NCBI GenBank assembly: GCA_033398695.1
Contig: CM065817.1
Location: forward strand, 67,134,001 to 67,198,000
Direction of reading: 5' to 3'
DNA length: 64,000 nucleotides
From: Orobanche coerulescens
Taxonomy: Eukaryota > Streptophyta > Magnoliopsida > Lamiales > Orobanchaceae
Positions 22,561-34,190 of this stretch are shown in pieces; position 1 is the first letter of the stretch, and the number at the start of each line of letters is the position of its first letter. Below the pieces are notes generated by a model that was not told the DNA's origin, ran no database searches, and saw nothing but the letters and a program-made list of their open reading frames with translations. The translations under genes and the position numbers were made by a program.

Positions 22561-25131
22561 AGTTAGATAGAGAGAGAGAGGGCCGAAGTGGAGGAAGGAG
22601 GAAGGAGGAAGAAGAAAACTCAAGAAAGAACTAGGTAATTTCATTTCCCACATCTTTTTCTATAGGCTATAGTTATAATCATCCTAATCTAACTAAAATC
22701 TTAAAACATGCAAACAAAACACACACCTTGGGTGCATGTTGATTCGGCCGAACCATGTAGGGTAAGAGGGGAGATCGTCTTTCAACATTCGAGACCTAGA
22801 ACCGACTAGTTCCGACAAGAATCAAGGTGGGTAAAACTCTTTCAAACCTTTAAGTAATAATCTTTTCTTACTTATGATGCATGTAAATCTAAAATTTCTT
22901 CAAGTATGATGTTGACAAATTGTTGAAATCACCATACTAAAAATTCATGCTATGATATTTGTGCTTTGAATTACATGTATATTCGTTTTTATTGAATTTT
23001 ACTTTCGAAAATTATGAAGTATGGTTATATTAGAGATATATGTTATGGTTATATTAACATGCAATACGATTTGTTGGATTTAAACGATAACCGATTTGGT
23101 AGTCGGATTTCGATTATGTGAAAAATTGAATATTGTATGTCCTATTCGAAATCTTGCTGAAACTATACCAAATTTGGAATTTTGTGTTATATTATGGTGT
23201 TTGGATAACTTACTTGTGGCAAAAACGGGACTTGAAAACAAGTAAAACGGAATTTAAGGGCATAAATTGTAATTAATAGAAAATCATGGACTAATCTGAA
23301 AATTCCGAGAATAAACTGTTCTGGACCGTAAATAACATGTATTTTAACTTATATAAGCTGACCGTAAAGTTTCGAACAAATCGGAGTTTGTTATCTAAGC
23401 TCATTAGTCAATAATGTAATTTTCAAACAATTCCGGGGTCAAAATGAAAGAAATCAAAAAAATTTTGGACCAAGTCCGAATTTTCTGTACTTTTTCACAA
23501 ATATGGGATTCTAGGTTCACCTACATCTCGTAAAATTTTGATAAATTCTGAGCTAAATTCGTAGCTCTAAAAGCCTCGGAGCAATTTTGTTAACTTTTGG
23601 GGTAATTTCGTAATTTCTGGAAATTTCAGTCCTGAAACTGGAAATTCCGAATCTCTTCTTAAACCTGAAATCGAAATATTATCTTTGACCTTCTTATAAA
23701 TTTTCACGACCATCCGAGTTCATTTCATATCTCCAAAATGCTTAAGCTCAACCTAAGGGTATAAACGTCGTTTCGACCAACTACATAAAAATTCTCGACT
23801 TCTTTTCATTGAACCTACCAATCCAATACATCTGACTTAACCCCTTTAAGACCGTTGATGAAATATTGAGAATATTTTCAAATTAATATACAAGTCCTAT
23901 CCCGCATTACCGTGCCACAAATATAAGTAACCATATTCCATACTTAATCAAAAGACGCAATTAATCTCACTGATCGAATGTTTAAGTGTTACTCGTGCTA
24001 TGCAACTAACTGACAACTGTGACTGTCCGGGAAGTAAGTGATATACAAACAAAGTGCCACGGATGGGTCCACCCTCTAACTCTATCGGGACAAAGTGCTA
24101 CGTCGATGGAAGGGGGCCACCTCTTGAACCCATACGAAATAGAGAGCTGACCTAGAATCTGGGGGCCACCTCTTGAACTGTAGGAGCCACCTCTAGAGTC
24201 CAAAATCGATTCAGGACGGTTAGACCGAGTCTTGGATCGAGCATCACGGTTGCGGTTCATGAACAAGGCTGCCGTTGTTACCTATTCCCATAATTGAGGA
24301 ACAGAGTGTTCCGAGGGACCTGGGTCGTAGAACTTAGGGTATAATCGTGATTATGGTGTGATCCGGGTATTGACCCACAGCTAAGGACATACCGAGCCCA
24401 GATAAGAGATAAGGAAGCACACGCTAAGTGTGAGAGCGAAGGCTCAGCTACTGGGGCGACAGTCCAAATCTTGGGGCGACGGCCTATACTGCTAGGAGTA
24501 ATAAGGAGAGCCTAGAATCCAAAGTCCACATCGGCAGGATTCAAAGCTAGATTGACTGATCGACTGACTGACTGACTTGAGATCTGTCTAGGGGGACAGG
24601 ATTATATTATTTCACTACTAAATGATTATCTTCGATAAATTGTAGCATATCCTTGAAACCTTTTTTACTTTTCTTATAATTTGACAAAGTCATGCATCAC
24701 TTAAAATTTTCAAAGGAAAGAAAGCCACACTCGCTCACGATCACCCATTCACTGAGACATTTTGTCTTACCCCACCGTTTTACCTTTTAAAGCAGAGAAT
24801 GAGCAACCATCAGAAGACGAGGAAGGCTTTGTGGAAGAGACCGAATAGAAGACCGCTTCCTGGACTTAGAATTTCTATTTTCATCCCGACTTGTAATGAT
24901 GTACTATGTTTTGTACTTTGAATCGTCTGTTATTTTTTCGCTACAAACTTATGATCAGTGTAATTTGATTATCAACTTTTATTACAACGAATCTTAGAAC
25001 ATCGGGTTAAGATCGTTGAGTGAAAATTTTATCCAATCGTTATTTAGCTTCTACTATTTATTACTATACTTCATTTGATTGATCGACTGGTACGTCGCGC
25101 CCTCATCCTTCCCGATGTTGGGGGCATGACA
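21916..25131 (+). mobile_element. Solo gypsy-type LTR H (3216 bp)
   Basis: TGTAAAACCC to GGGGGCATGACA with 5-bp duplication CGCAC at 21911-21915 and 25132-25136. No primer site, polypurine tract or coding region adjoins it, so it is a single LTR left by LTR-LTR recombination. Orientation is tentative, from likeness of its start and end to other plus-strand gypsy LTRs. Inside are a (GA)n tract, repeats with GGGGGCCACCTCTTGAAC (24110-24200) and a short GACT run near 24557. It lacks the palindrome cluster seen in the other gypsy LTRs. Confidence 0.88.
22491..22580. repeat. (GA)n microsatellite
   Basis: About 70 bases of nearly pure GA, then a short break and further GA units. The minus-strand Ser/Leu-rich frame across it is an artefact. 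Confidence 0.95.
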
Positions 25132-25800
25132 CGCACGCTATGCACTTAGTCTAACGCACGCTACACAAGGAGTTTGGACTCATTCTGAAATAGCTTAATG
25201 CACGTTATATTTCCTCCAATATGATGATTTGTGCATGCTCTTTACACTAATAGCGCACACTACATGTTCTGAGTGTAAACAAGGCAGAAAGGTCAGTAAA
25301 ATATGCGAGCCTCAGTTAACGCACACTACCATGGATTTAACGCACGTTATGAAGAAGTGGTATCGCATGCTACAAACATTATCTGCGCACGCTACCTGAT
25401 AGTCTATGCAAGACAGTGAGCTCTGTATCTCAAACGAAGCAATAGTTAATGCACACTACAATGAATCCTAGCGCACTCTACATGAAGAATTTTAGTGCAT
25501 GCTAACTACTATAGTTAGCACACGCTAAATATTAAAAATTCTACCGTTGGACAAAGATCCGTTGGATTGACCTTCTAGAACGTCTAAATCACACTCAGTC
25601 ACAAAAGGATCTAAATGACTAGCTAGTGCATGCTAAGGAACCTACTAGCGCATGCTAGATTCAAAATTACTGCCATTGGATGCTTTTTGACAAATGCTAC
25701 TACCATATTTGACCAAGAGTAGCGCACGCTAGAAGGAATATTAGCGCACGCTAATATCACTATGCAGTAATGGCTCCAAGGCTTGAAAATCTTATAAATA
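25131..25800 (+). promoter_or_regulatory. W LTR palindrome cluster (about 17 sites) and TATA box
   Basis: Sites of the form TAGCGCACGCTA and its CpG-decayed versions (AGTGCATGCTA, TTAACGCACACTA, TAGCACACGCTA) recur irregularly from 25131 to about 25755, followed by TATAAATA at 25793-25800. One more site, TTAGCGCAC, lies left of H and was split by its insertion. Confidence 0.65.
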
Positions 25801-26399
25801 CCATCACATTTGGTATGGATGGATACACAACTCAAGCGAACTTGCATTACATTGAGCTCTGAATATTTTGCTGTATTTCTTCCATTTAAGTTATGAGAAG
25901 AAAGATACGAGTGTTGTTCTTATATTATAATATTTCATATACTTTTTATCTTCTTCAATTGTTGTGAGTGTTGCATCACTCCTTCACAAAGCTTGAGAGA
26001 AACGATTCAAAGAGCTTTAATCCGGTGTTATTAGGATCATTGATTCGGAATTATTAGGATTAAACTCCAATAATCGTAAGTGAGGATTTTCTAGTTCCTA
26101 TAGAACACTAGAATGAAAAATATTTCTGAGTGACCGTTTGTGCTTGGACCAATAGTAGACAAGCGGTGTAAAGGTTATGCTCGGACCTATAGAAGATGAG
26201 ACGAAATTTTGTGTGGTTTCTCCTAAGCTAATAGAAAAGGAACGAAGAGAGGACATAGGTCATATTTTGGACCGAACCTCTATAAATCTTGGTGTTGTTT
26301 ATTTTTCCACAAGCTATTATTTTTTATTTTACGAAAAAATCCATCCACTATTCAACATCCTCTTTCTAGTGGATATTTTGCTTCATCAATCAGGATTAC

Positions 26400-27450
26400 A
26401 GGGAGTACATGCATGCCCCACACAAATATCGCAAAATAGGACCAAAAGTAATCTACATCAAACCAATTGCTGTTAGGTTAATTTGGGTACCAAAAGGCAC
26501 TAACATCCATGGACTCAAAAATCAAAGGGGACCTAAATCTACCTAATTTCTTTGATTACATGATATCAAGGAGAAGGACATCTGGTACTTCAACATCGGA
26601 TGTTCTCGGCACATGACAGGAGATACTAGCAAGCTGTCAGATTATGTAGAAGGTCGCGGTCCAAAGGTGCGATTCGGTGACAAATCCAAAGGAAGAACAA
26701 TAGGGAAAGAAACCCTGCTTGTAAGAAAGTTTAAAGTCACCGACATAGCCTATGTTGAAGGATTATAGTATAATATACTTAGTATTAGCCAGTTCTGTGA
26801 CAAAGTGTTCTCGGTCAAATTCTATGTCGATCATTGTAGGGTAAAGGACATCAAGACCAAGCAAGTTGTCCTTATAGGAAGCCGGTCAGGTAATATGTAC
26901 ATTGCTGTCTGGAATCCCACAAGCTCCATTATTCCATGTTTTGTTGCCAAAGGCACTCCAGATCAAAACTGGATATGGAAAAAAAGGATGTCGCACATCA
27001 ATTTCAAGACCATCAACAAGCTCGCTCGATAGGGAATGGTAAGAGGCTTCCTCGATGTGTTATTTCATAAAAACAGCATATGTGGATCCTATTAGAAAGG
27101 CAAGCAAGTTAAGACCACCCTGAAAAGCAAGTCATATCTGTCCAACCACAAGCTACTGGATTTGCTACACATGGACCTCTACGGCCCTGTAGGCCCTGTA
27201 ATTTTTAGAGGTAAGAAATACTGTTTTGTTATTATTGATGATTTTTCTAGGTATGGTTGGACAATCTTTCTGAGCAGAAAGAAAGATACCATCACAAAGT
27301 TGCCAGAGCACCTAAAGAAGCTGCATAATGAGAAAGGGCTGAGCATTGTATCCATTCGTTCTGACAGAGGCACAGAATTCAAAAATTGCTTTATAAAGCA
27401 ATACTATGCAGACAATGGCATACAACACGAATACTCAGCAACGTGAACTC
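26400..27450 (+). pseudogene. pol: Copia X pol fragment: GAG-pre-integrase and integrase
   Basis: Degraded coding sequence with WYFNIGCSRHMTGDTSKL (protease/pre-integrase boundary), then MSHINFKTINKLAR of the integrase HHCC region, then HMDLYGPV, IIDDFSRYGWTIFL and RSDRGTEF of the integrase core. Catalytic Asp residues in MDLYGPV and SDRGTEF are present. The second zinc cysteine appears as Tyr and several stops interrupt the frame. After EYSAT a TGA precedes the junction with gypsy C at 27451. RT and RNase H are gone; X resumes at its 3' UTR near 34245. Very close to copia Y (minus strand, 52814-53930), so both are the same Sirevirus-like family. Confidence 0.8.
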
Positions 27451-27831
27451 TGTAATACCCGTACTTTTTATTGATAATTGTTGTCAGTTGTAAACTCCGT
27501 GTACTGTTTTGCAATTTCCCGAGTATTTGTAATCATGTGTTTGATTTGAGCTTGGGCTTGTGTGTTGTGATTCTTGCCAGTATTTTGTTGATTATCGATA
27601 ACCATCAAGTTGTACTATTTGTAATGTGTTCACAAACCTATTTTGGATGGGAGAGCAGTGCACGCTAAGTTACCTGAGTAGCGTACGCAAGAGTGGTGTG
27701 GTGGTAGTGCACGGTACGGCCAGAAGGCAGCGCACGCTAATCATGTATGGTTTTGGAAATGGTTTAGCCTGGTAGGTCGTGATGAGGGTTCTACGGCAGG
27801 TAATGTCCCTTGTGTCAATTGGGGTGTTACA
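27451..27831 (+). repeat. C 5' LTR, internally deleted (381 bp)
   Basis: The first ~290 bp match the start of the 3' LTR (32581-32870). The sequence then jumps, at GCGCACGCTAAT, to the LTR end (GGTTTTGGAAATGG to GGGGTGTTACA). The missing part, over 1.3 kb in the 3' LTR, includes the palindrome cluster, TATA box and subrepeats. Confidence 0.85.
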
Positions 27832-27835
27832 TTTA

Positions 27836-27847
27836 TGGTATCAGAGC
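27836..27847 (+). other. C primer binding site
   Basis: TGGTATCAGAGC four bases after the LTR end; iMet type. Confidence 0.93.
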
Positions 27848-28085
27848 CTAGGTTATGAATACCTAGGTTGTTGGTTAAGTTGGGTCTGCCAGTCGAGTCA
27901 TATGAGTCAGTAGTTGATCCTAACATCATCATGCTGTCATCTCTCCGTGCGACCCGTGGCTGTAAGTCTCATCAAACTGTTGTGCTTATCTCACTCGTTA
28001 CTTCGATATGATAGAATGAAATTTGCGATAATGTTGATCTATGAACTGTGTTTATATTGTTCCATATTCTTTCTTATTCTTCAGT

Positions 28086-29290
28086 ATGTTGAGGGGAAGA
28101 TCAACTCGGGGATGCGGCCGAGGCCGTGGTGTTCGTGCTACTGACGGGGATAATGCACCTTCCCCACCAACCACTGATATGGCATCACATACGGTGCCAG
28201 AAGATCCACCTTTAATTTCCGAAGGGCATCAAGACCCTTCGACCAGTTAAGATCAACCGTCGGGTGCCAATGGTGAACCCGGGGCTATAGCTATATTACA
28301 GCAGTTGGTAAACCATTTAACACAAATCGCCCAGGGTAGCCACCGAAATCCACCAGCAACTAGGGAAGAGGTAGCTAGTAAATGGCTTCAGAAAGTTATG
28401 AAGATGCACCCCTCCTGCTTTACTGGTTCTACAGATTCTTTGGGCTGGGAGAACTGGATTTTCAAAAGGATAGAATTTTCGATGCTATGGCTTGTCCCGA
28501 TGGTAGAAGGGTGCCTATTGCCTAACATCTTCTGGACAAAGAAGCCTCCGAGTGGTGGGAGGCAGTAGCTCCTAAAGATCATGTGGCTACCTGGGAAGAA
28601 TTTAAGACAGCCATGGAGGCAGAATATTGTCCACCACCGGTCCTAGAGGGGAGGATCATTGAGTTCTCTACGGTGACTCCACAAGATGTACCAATATCTC
28701 AAGATATCGTTACCTACAATCAGCAGTTAAGTAATGCACGAGATCAAGTGAAAACTGAAGTGGATAAGATTCGCTATTTTAATATGCGGATGAAACCACA
28801 CACCTGACAGAGCATGGCACCACTTACATGCTCTACACTGAAGTAATACCAGGACCGTGCCCTGGCTATTGAGATGGCTATTCCAGAATCAGAAGCTGGT
28901 TCTGAGACCAAGAAACAGAAGAATACTGGGAACTTATCAACTAGTAAGGGTGGAAAATTTCCAAAGTCACCATCTATTTCTGCACCAGAGAAGAGGTCGT
29001 TTTGTCCTGCTGGTAGTTCTCGCGGTAGTCATTAGGCTTATACTGTTACTTCTGGAGGCAGAGCTTGTTTTAATTGCAACCAGAAGGACCATTTGGTAAG
29101 GGAATGCCTGTTTCCATTGGTTACTTGTTACACTTACGGGCAGAGCGGACATCGAGCCATCCATTGTGAGAAAGCAACCAGAGCAGTTAGCAGTCCAGCA
29201 TCCATTACAGCTCATAAGGAATTCAATGTTGAGCAGAAGGCCCCAGTTTCACAGAATCCTCAGAGTTCAGGTCGTGGTAGGTCCTAGGTC
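28086..29290 (+). pseudogene. gag: C gag: capsid and two zinc knuckles
   Basis: Starts at ATG 28086 (MLRGRSTRGCGRGRG). Capsid motifs follow: KWLQKVMKMHPSCF with LGWENWIF at 28380-28470, TWEEFKTAMEAEYCPP at about 28586-28640, and DKIRYFNMRMKP near 28760-28800. The nucleocapsid knuckles are CFNCNQKDHLVREC and CYTYGQSGHRAIHC (29070-29165), the second having lost one cysteine. Stops at 28248, 28801 and elsewhere, plus frame changes, inactivate it. This is the normal gag layout (capsid, then one knuckle pair) against which A/B look rearranged. Confidence 0.8.
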
Positions 29291-29339
29291 AAGCAGGTCA
29301 TCAGGAAGTGCGAGTTCGCGGTCAGTTCATCCCCGTGTG

Positions 29340-29946
29340 TATCAGATGAAACGTGCAGAGGATACATATGATCCAGTAACATCAGGTATTACTCAAATTC
29401 GTTCACATCCAGTTTCAGTATTGTTTGATTCGGGTGCCACACATTCGTTTATTACTCTAGATTGTGTACATCGCATTGGTTTAGATAGCTTGTTCGAGTG
29501 TGAACCCTTTATAGTTGGTATGAGATTGTCCAGTGAAAATTAGAAATCGAGATTGGCCTTTAAATCTTATTAATGTTGATTTAAATAACGAGGATTTGAT
29601 CCTCGGGGAGGATTTGTTAGACCATCACGGCGCCATCATGAACTACCGAACTCATACTATTACAATAGTAGCCGAAGACGGTACCGAGCATCTCTTGGAA
29701 GGATGTAAACCGGGTAGATCAAAAAGTGTGATTAATGCTTTACAGGCTGTAAGGCTTCTTAATCAAGGTTGTTTGGGTTATTGGTGTTCTGCCATGAAGA
29801 TGAAAGATGCCAGAATCGAGATTACCTCAATACCCATTGTTAATGAATATCCTGACGTGTTTCCTAATGAATTGCCGGGATTTCCACCACAACGGGAGAT
29901 TGAATTTCTTATTGAGTTGGAGCTGTGTGCTACTCCTATTTCTTGA
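29340..29946 (+). pseudogene. pol: C protease and linker
   Basis: The retropepsin motif LFDSGATHSFI is at about 29420-29455 with the catalytic Asp kept. The following linker contains DLILGEDLLDHHGA (normally an aspartic-protease flap/C-terminal region) and YPDVFPNELPGFPP before RT. The frame changes near 29535 and a TGA at 29944 interrupts it just before the RT domain. Confidence 0.82.
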
Positions 29947-30750
29947 GCACCGTATCGTATGGCTCCGTCAGAAATACTAGAATTGAAAAATTAGTTGGGC
30001 GAGTTATTAGACAAAGGATACATCCGACCGAGTACGTCGCCTTGGAGCATACCGGTTTTATTTGTTAAGAAAAAAGATGTGTTGGTTCGTTTATGTATCG
30101 ACTATCGGGAATTAAACAAGCTGACCATAAAAAATAAATACCCGCTGTGGCGGATCGACGATCTTTTCGATCAACTTCAGGGCACGACTGTTTTCTTGAA
30201 GATTGATCTTCGATCGGATTTTTATCAGTTAAAGATCCGGGACACTGATATCCCTAAAACGGATTTTCGAATGAGATATGGCCATTATGAGTTTGTGGTT
30301 ATGCCTTTTGGGCTAACTAACACTCCAAGTGTATTTATGCAATTAATGAACAAAGTATTTATCGAATACTTAGACAAGTTCGTAGTCATCTTTATTGATG
30401 ATATCTTTATTTATTCTAAGAATCGGGAAGAGCATGCGGAGCACCTTCGCATTATACTAGACACTTGGAGAACTGAACAGTTGTGTGGGAAACTTTCTAA
30501 GTGTGAGTTCTGGCTTAATGAAATAATGTTTTTCGGACATGTGATTTCGGCAGAAGGAGTCCAAGTTGACCCTCAGAAGATAGGGGCGGTGCTGGTCTGG
30601 GAACCGCCTAAGAACGTTAAAGAATTAAGGAGTTTCCTAGGACTTTCGGGTTGTTACCGTAGGTTCATCGAAGGATTTTCCAAGATTGATCGACCACTCA
30701 CCCAGTTACTTCATAAAACTCGAAAATTTGAGTGGGACCAAGATACGTAG
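29947..30750 (+). pseudogene. pol: C reverse transcriptase
   Basis: A long open segment (29995-30750) covers the Ty3/gypsy RT core: [41 protein letters not shown], the catalytic [10 protein letters not shown] at about 30390-30420, and the connection [13 protein letters not shown] and [15 protein letters not shown]. The two Asp residues of the active site are intact. It copies retroelement RNA into cDNA in the cytoplasmic particle. A TAG at 30748-30750 ends the frame before RNase H, and a stop (TTAGTTGGG context near 29991) precedes it. The best preserved enzyme domain in the window. Confidence 0.9.
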
Positions 30751-31270
30751 AATAGTTTCGAGGAGTTGAAGAGACGGCTGACTACCGCACCAGTCTTAGA
30801 CTTACCACAGGGAATCGATGATTTTGTAGTATACAATGATGCTTCGAGGCTTGTACTAGGATGTATCTTGATGCAGAGAGATAAGGTGATTGCTTATGCA
30901 TCTCGGCAGCTGAAACCGTATGAGCAGAATTATCCTACACATGATTTGGAATTAGCTATGGTTGTGTTTGCTTTAAAAACCTGGAGGCATTATCTCTATG
31001 GTTCATCCTGTAAAATATATATGGATCACAAGAGTTTGAAGTATATTTTTTGCCAGAAGGAATTAAAGATTATGATCTAGAAATTATATATCATTCGGGA
31101 AAGGCGAATGTTGTGGTGGATGCCTTCAAGGTCAATCATGTGTGTTAGAAATTGCCTCGTCTTTGAATGATGATATCAAAGCTAAGCAATTTGAGGATCC
31201 GATGTTGATTCAATTATGAAAAGATGTAGAAAATGGAAAAGCACCTAGATTTATAATTCAAGAGGATGGG
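30751..31270 (+). pseudogene. pol: C RNase H
   Basis: [17 protein letters not shown] carries the first catalytic Asp; [20 protein letters not shown] carries the Glu; [10 protein letters not shown] carries the next Asp. A frame break near 31078 follows KELK and the tail (YHSGKANVVVDAF, where family members read VADALSR) is in another frame. It would remove RNA from RNA-DNA hybrids. Confidence 0.85.
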
Positions 31271-32545
31271 GTGTTGAGATTTCGAGGAAGACTTTGTGTA
31301 CCGCATGATATCGAGTTAAGGCAGAGAATATTTGAAGAATCTCACGTTACTCCTTATTCTATTCATCTTGGTACAAGTAAAATGTACAATAATGTGAAGA
31401 ATAACTTTTGGTGGAGTAACTTAAAGAAAGATGTTAGCGAATTCATATCGAAATGTTTAACTTGTCAACAAGTTAAAATTGAGCATCAGTGGCCCGCAAG
31501 ATTATTGAGACTGCTTCCTATACCCGAGTGGAAATGGGAGGATATTACTATGGATTTTATCGTCAGCATGCCAATGACTTGTACTGGAATGAATATGATT
31601 TGGGTTATTGTTGATCGACTAACCAAATCAGCTCACTTTTTAGGTATTAAAGATACTAGAGTCCAGAGAAATTAGCGATAGTATTCATTAAGGAAATTGT
31701 AAGGTTGCATGAAACCCCCAAGAGTATAATTTCTGATCGAGATGGTCGGTTCGTATCACTTTTTTTTAGGCTGTACATAGAGCCTTGGGAACTAAGTTGA
31801 AACTTGGTATGTCATATTACCCTCAAACAGATGTACAATCGGAGCGTACCATACAGACATTAGGGGATATGTTGAGGGAGTGTTCATTGGACTGGAAGGA
31901 CGATTGGGAGACACATTTACCATTGATCAAGTTTACATATAACAATAGCTGGAATGCCTCGATTAAGATGGCACCATTTGAGGCCTTGTACAGAAGACGT
32001 TGCAGATCGCCACTATGTTGGGACGATGCATCCGAACTAATTGGTACCGAGCCAGATTTACTAGCTGAAATGAGAGAGAAGATTGCCCTGATTCGTGGCC
32101 GACTATTAACTGCACAGAGCCGACAGAAGTCGTATGACAACGTTCGTTGTCTTCCGTTAGAGTTTAACATCGGAGAGCATGTGTTGTTAAAAGTGTCACC
32201 ATATCGGGGAGTTTAACGCTTCAGTCAAAAGGGGAAACTCAGTCCGCGATACATTGGACCCTTCGAGATTTTAAAATGAGTCGGGGATCTTGCTTATCGA
32301 TTGGGTTTACCACCATCCTTAAGCCATGTGCATAATGTATTACATGTTTCCAGTTAAGGAAATACGTGCCAGACCCTAGCCATATTATTGATTTTGGAGA
32401 GATTGATTTGGGTTCGGACATCACCTACTTAGGCACAAAACCATTCCTTTGGTTAAAGTCCAATGGTCGAGACATGGATCAGAAGAACTACGTGGAAAAT
32501 AGAAGAGGATATAAATCGAGGTACCCCGAGTTATTTGTTTCGTAA
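31271..32545 (+). pseudogene. pol: C integrase with possible chromodomain tail
   Basis: The zinc-binding HHCC motif is seen in SHVTPYSIHLG and KCLTCQQVK (31335-31480). The core DDE residues lie in ITMDFIVSMP (first Asp), ISDRDGRFVS (second Asp, other frame near 31730) and QTDVQSERTIQTLGDML (Glu). Frameshifts near 31675 and 31780 and a stop near 32214 break it. The tail includes SPRYIGPFEIL, the GPF/Y-type module, then LPPSLSHVHNVLH. Near 32455-32545 a weak match to the chromodomain end appears. Integrase joins cDNA ends to host DNA; chromodomains steer chromoviruses to heterochromatin. Confidence 0.83.
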
Positions 32546-32580
32546 GTTTCGGGACGAAACTTATTTTTAGGGGGAGAGAA
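32544..32580 (+). promoter_or_regulatory. C hairpin and polypurine tract
   Basis: AAGTTTCG-GGA-CGAAACTT (32544-32562, perfect 8-bp stem) then TTTTTAGGGGGAGAGAA up to the LTR start at 32581. Confidence 0.9.
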
Positions 32581-32784
32581 TGTAATTCTCGTACTTTTTA
32601 TTGATAATAGTTGTCAGTTGTAAACTTCGTGTACAGTTTTGTAATTTTCTGAGTATTGGTAATCATACATTTGATTTGAGCTTGGGCTTGTGCAGTGTGA
32701 TTCTTGCCAGTATTTCATTGATTATCGATAACCGTCGAGTTGTACCATTTGTAACGTGTTCACAAACCTATTTCGGATGGGAGA

Positions 32785-33345
32785 GTAGTGCACACTAAGT
32801 TACCCGAGTAGCGTATGCAAGAGTGGTGCGGTGGTAGCACACGCTACGAACGGAAGGCAACGCACGCTAATTGGCTAAGCAGCATAGGTAGAAGGTTCTG
32901 GGCTCTGGACAGACTCAACAGGTAGTGCACGTTATTCGGCAGTGGCGCACACTACCAGGTAGGTGTAGCACATGCTATTCGGCCGTAACGCATGCTACCT
33001 GGCCGGCAAGAGAGGCTTCTGGGATTCTGGACTCCAGAAGGACTGGGAAGGTAGTGCACGCAAGACGGTCATTGTGCGCGCTAACTCGGCAGGTGTAGTG
33101 CACGTTACTCTCCGCCTAGCGCATGCTACCAGGTCGAGAAGGTTAGTCCAGGAGGCTCTGTATGGGTCGACAAGTACACGCTAATGCCCGTCCAGTGCAT
33201 GCTATCGTGGCCAGGCAGGGTAGAAGTTTCTGGACCATGATGCGGACAGGTGGCGGGCCCCGGCCGAAGGTTCTGGACCAAGGCCGCCCGTTAGCGCACG
33301 TTAATCCGGAAGCCTAGTGTACGCTAAGGCGTATTAATATAAATA
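32785..33345 (+). promoter_or_regulatory. C palindrome cluster and TATA-like box
   Basis: About 15 sites such as GTAGCACACGCTACG, GTGCGCGCTAAC, TAGCGCATGCTACC and AGTGTACGCTAAG, then TAATATAAATA. Same module as in W, D, F and G. Confidence 0.62.
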
Positions 33346-33984
33346 CTCGGCCAGCATGCCAAATTCGTCATTTTCACCTCTCTCTTCCTTTCTTCCGGCC
33401 GTAGGCGATTTTTGCACAAATGGAGAAGGCGATTCTCGGCTTGAAATCATTAGGAATCATCATCTTTCAACTTGTGAAGCATAGTTATCAACATCCTAAC
33501 ATATTTTACCGTCCGAATAGAGGTATGATTCTCAAGAACCCTAGTTTTTTGAAATTTGGGGGACTTTGGGGGTTTATGTAGAGTTTGGCAAATAAACCCG
33601 AAAAAGCTTTAGGTTGTTGATGGATTTTCATTTCGTACTCGAGATCCTTTGGTATTATTGAAGTTTTATGGAATTATTTCAAGAATACCTTCGTTAATTG
33701 ATCATATTAAATTATACCCCCAAGATGTTCGAAGAATTGCTCTAACGGGTAAAACCTAGGGAGTTCTATGCATTTTCGTAGTATTGAAATTGATTGTGCG
33801 TCATTATTTAGGAACGGAGCTTTGGAGGGAGTTAAATCTAAACCCTACCTTTCGTCGACTTCTTTGCACCATGTTATCCGAGGCAAGTACATGGGTTACA
33901 TTTTGTTGCGTATGTTACGTATCCCGCATGTATGTTGCTTGCGAACTATGGTTTTGAATGATATGTGGATCTCCACCCGGGGAT

Positions 33985-34190
33985 GGCGTGTAGGGCCTCT
34001 GGGGACCGATACTAAGGGGTATGGTCGCGGAGGTAGACATGTGTGCGTGCATTGTTATTGTTCCACCTGGGGAGGGTCAGACGAGGCCTCTAGGGACCGA
34101 TACTAAGGGGTACGGTCATGGAAGTGGTTTCCCACCTGGGGAAGGCTCGACGGGGCCTCTAGGGGTCGATACTAAGGGATACGGCCATGG
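33985..34190 (+). repeat. C LTR subrepeats, three units
   Basis: GGGCCTCTGGGG/GAGGCCTCTAGGG followed by ACCGATACTAAGGGGTA recurs three times at uneven spacing (about 91 and 69 bp). Related to subrepeats in A/B and the D leader. Confidence 0.75.

Larger units (their letters stand above)
21787..26388 (+). mobile_element. 3' LTR of copia W, interrupted by solo LTR H
   Basis: Starts TGTTGGACAAAATAC at 21787. Split at 21915/25132 by H. The right part contains the palindrome cluster, TATAAATA at 25793-25800 and the pyrimidine-rich end. The right edge is uncertain within about 15 bases (CTTCA at 26385 to TTACA at 26400), because W sits in X coding sequence and no left duplication is visible in the window. 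Confidence 0.75.

Noticed and set aside
22468..22653. Minus-strand Ser/Leu-rich membrane-like frame
   Set aside because: Translation of the (GA)n microsatellite.
25131..25760. Regular-looking short palindromic repeats resembling a CRISPR array
   Set aside because: Units are 10-14 bp, degenerate and irregularly spaced, in a plant LTR; no cas genes or leader.
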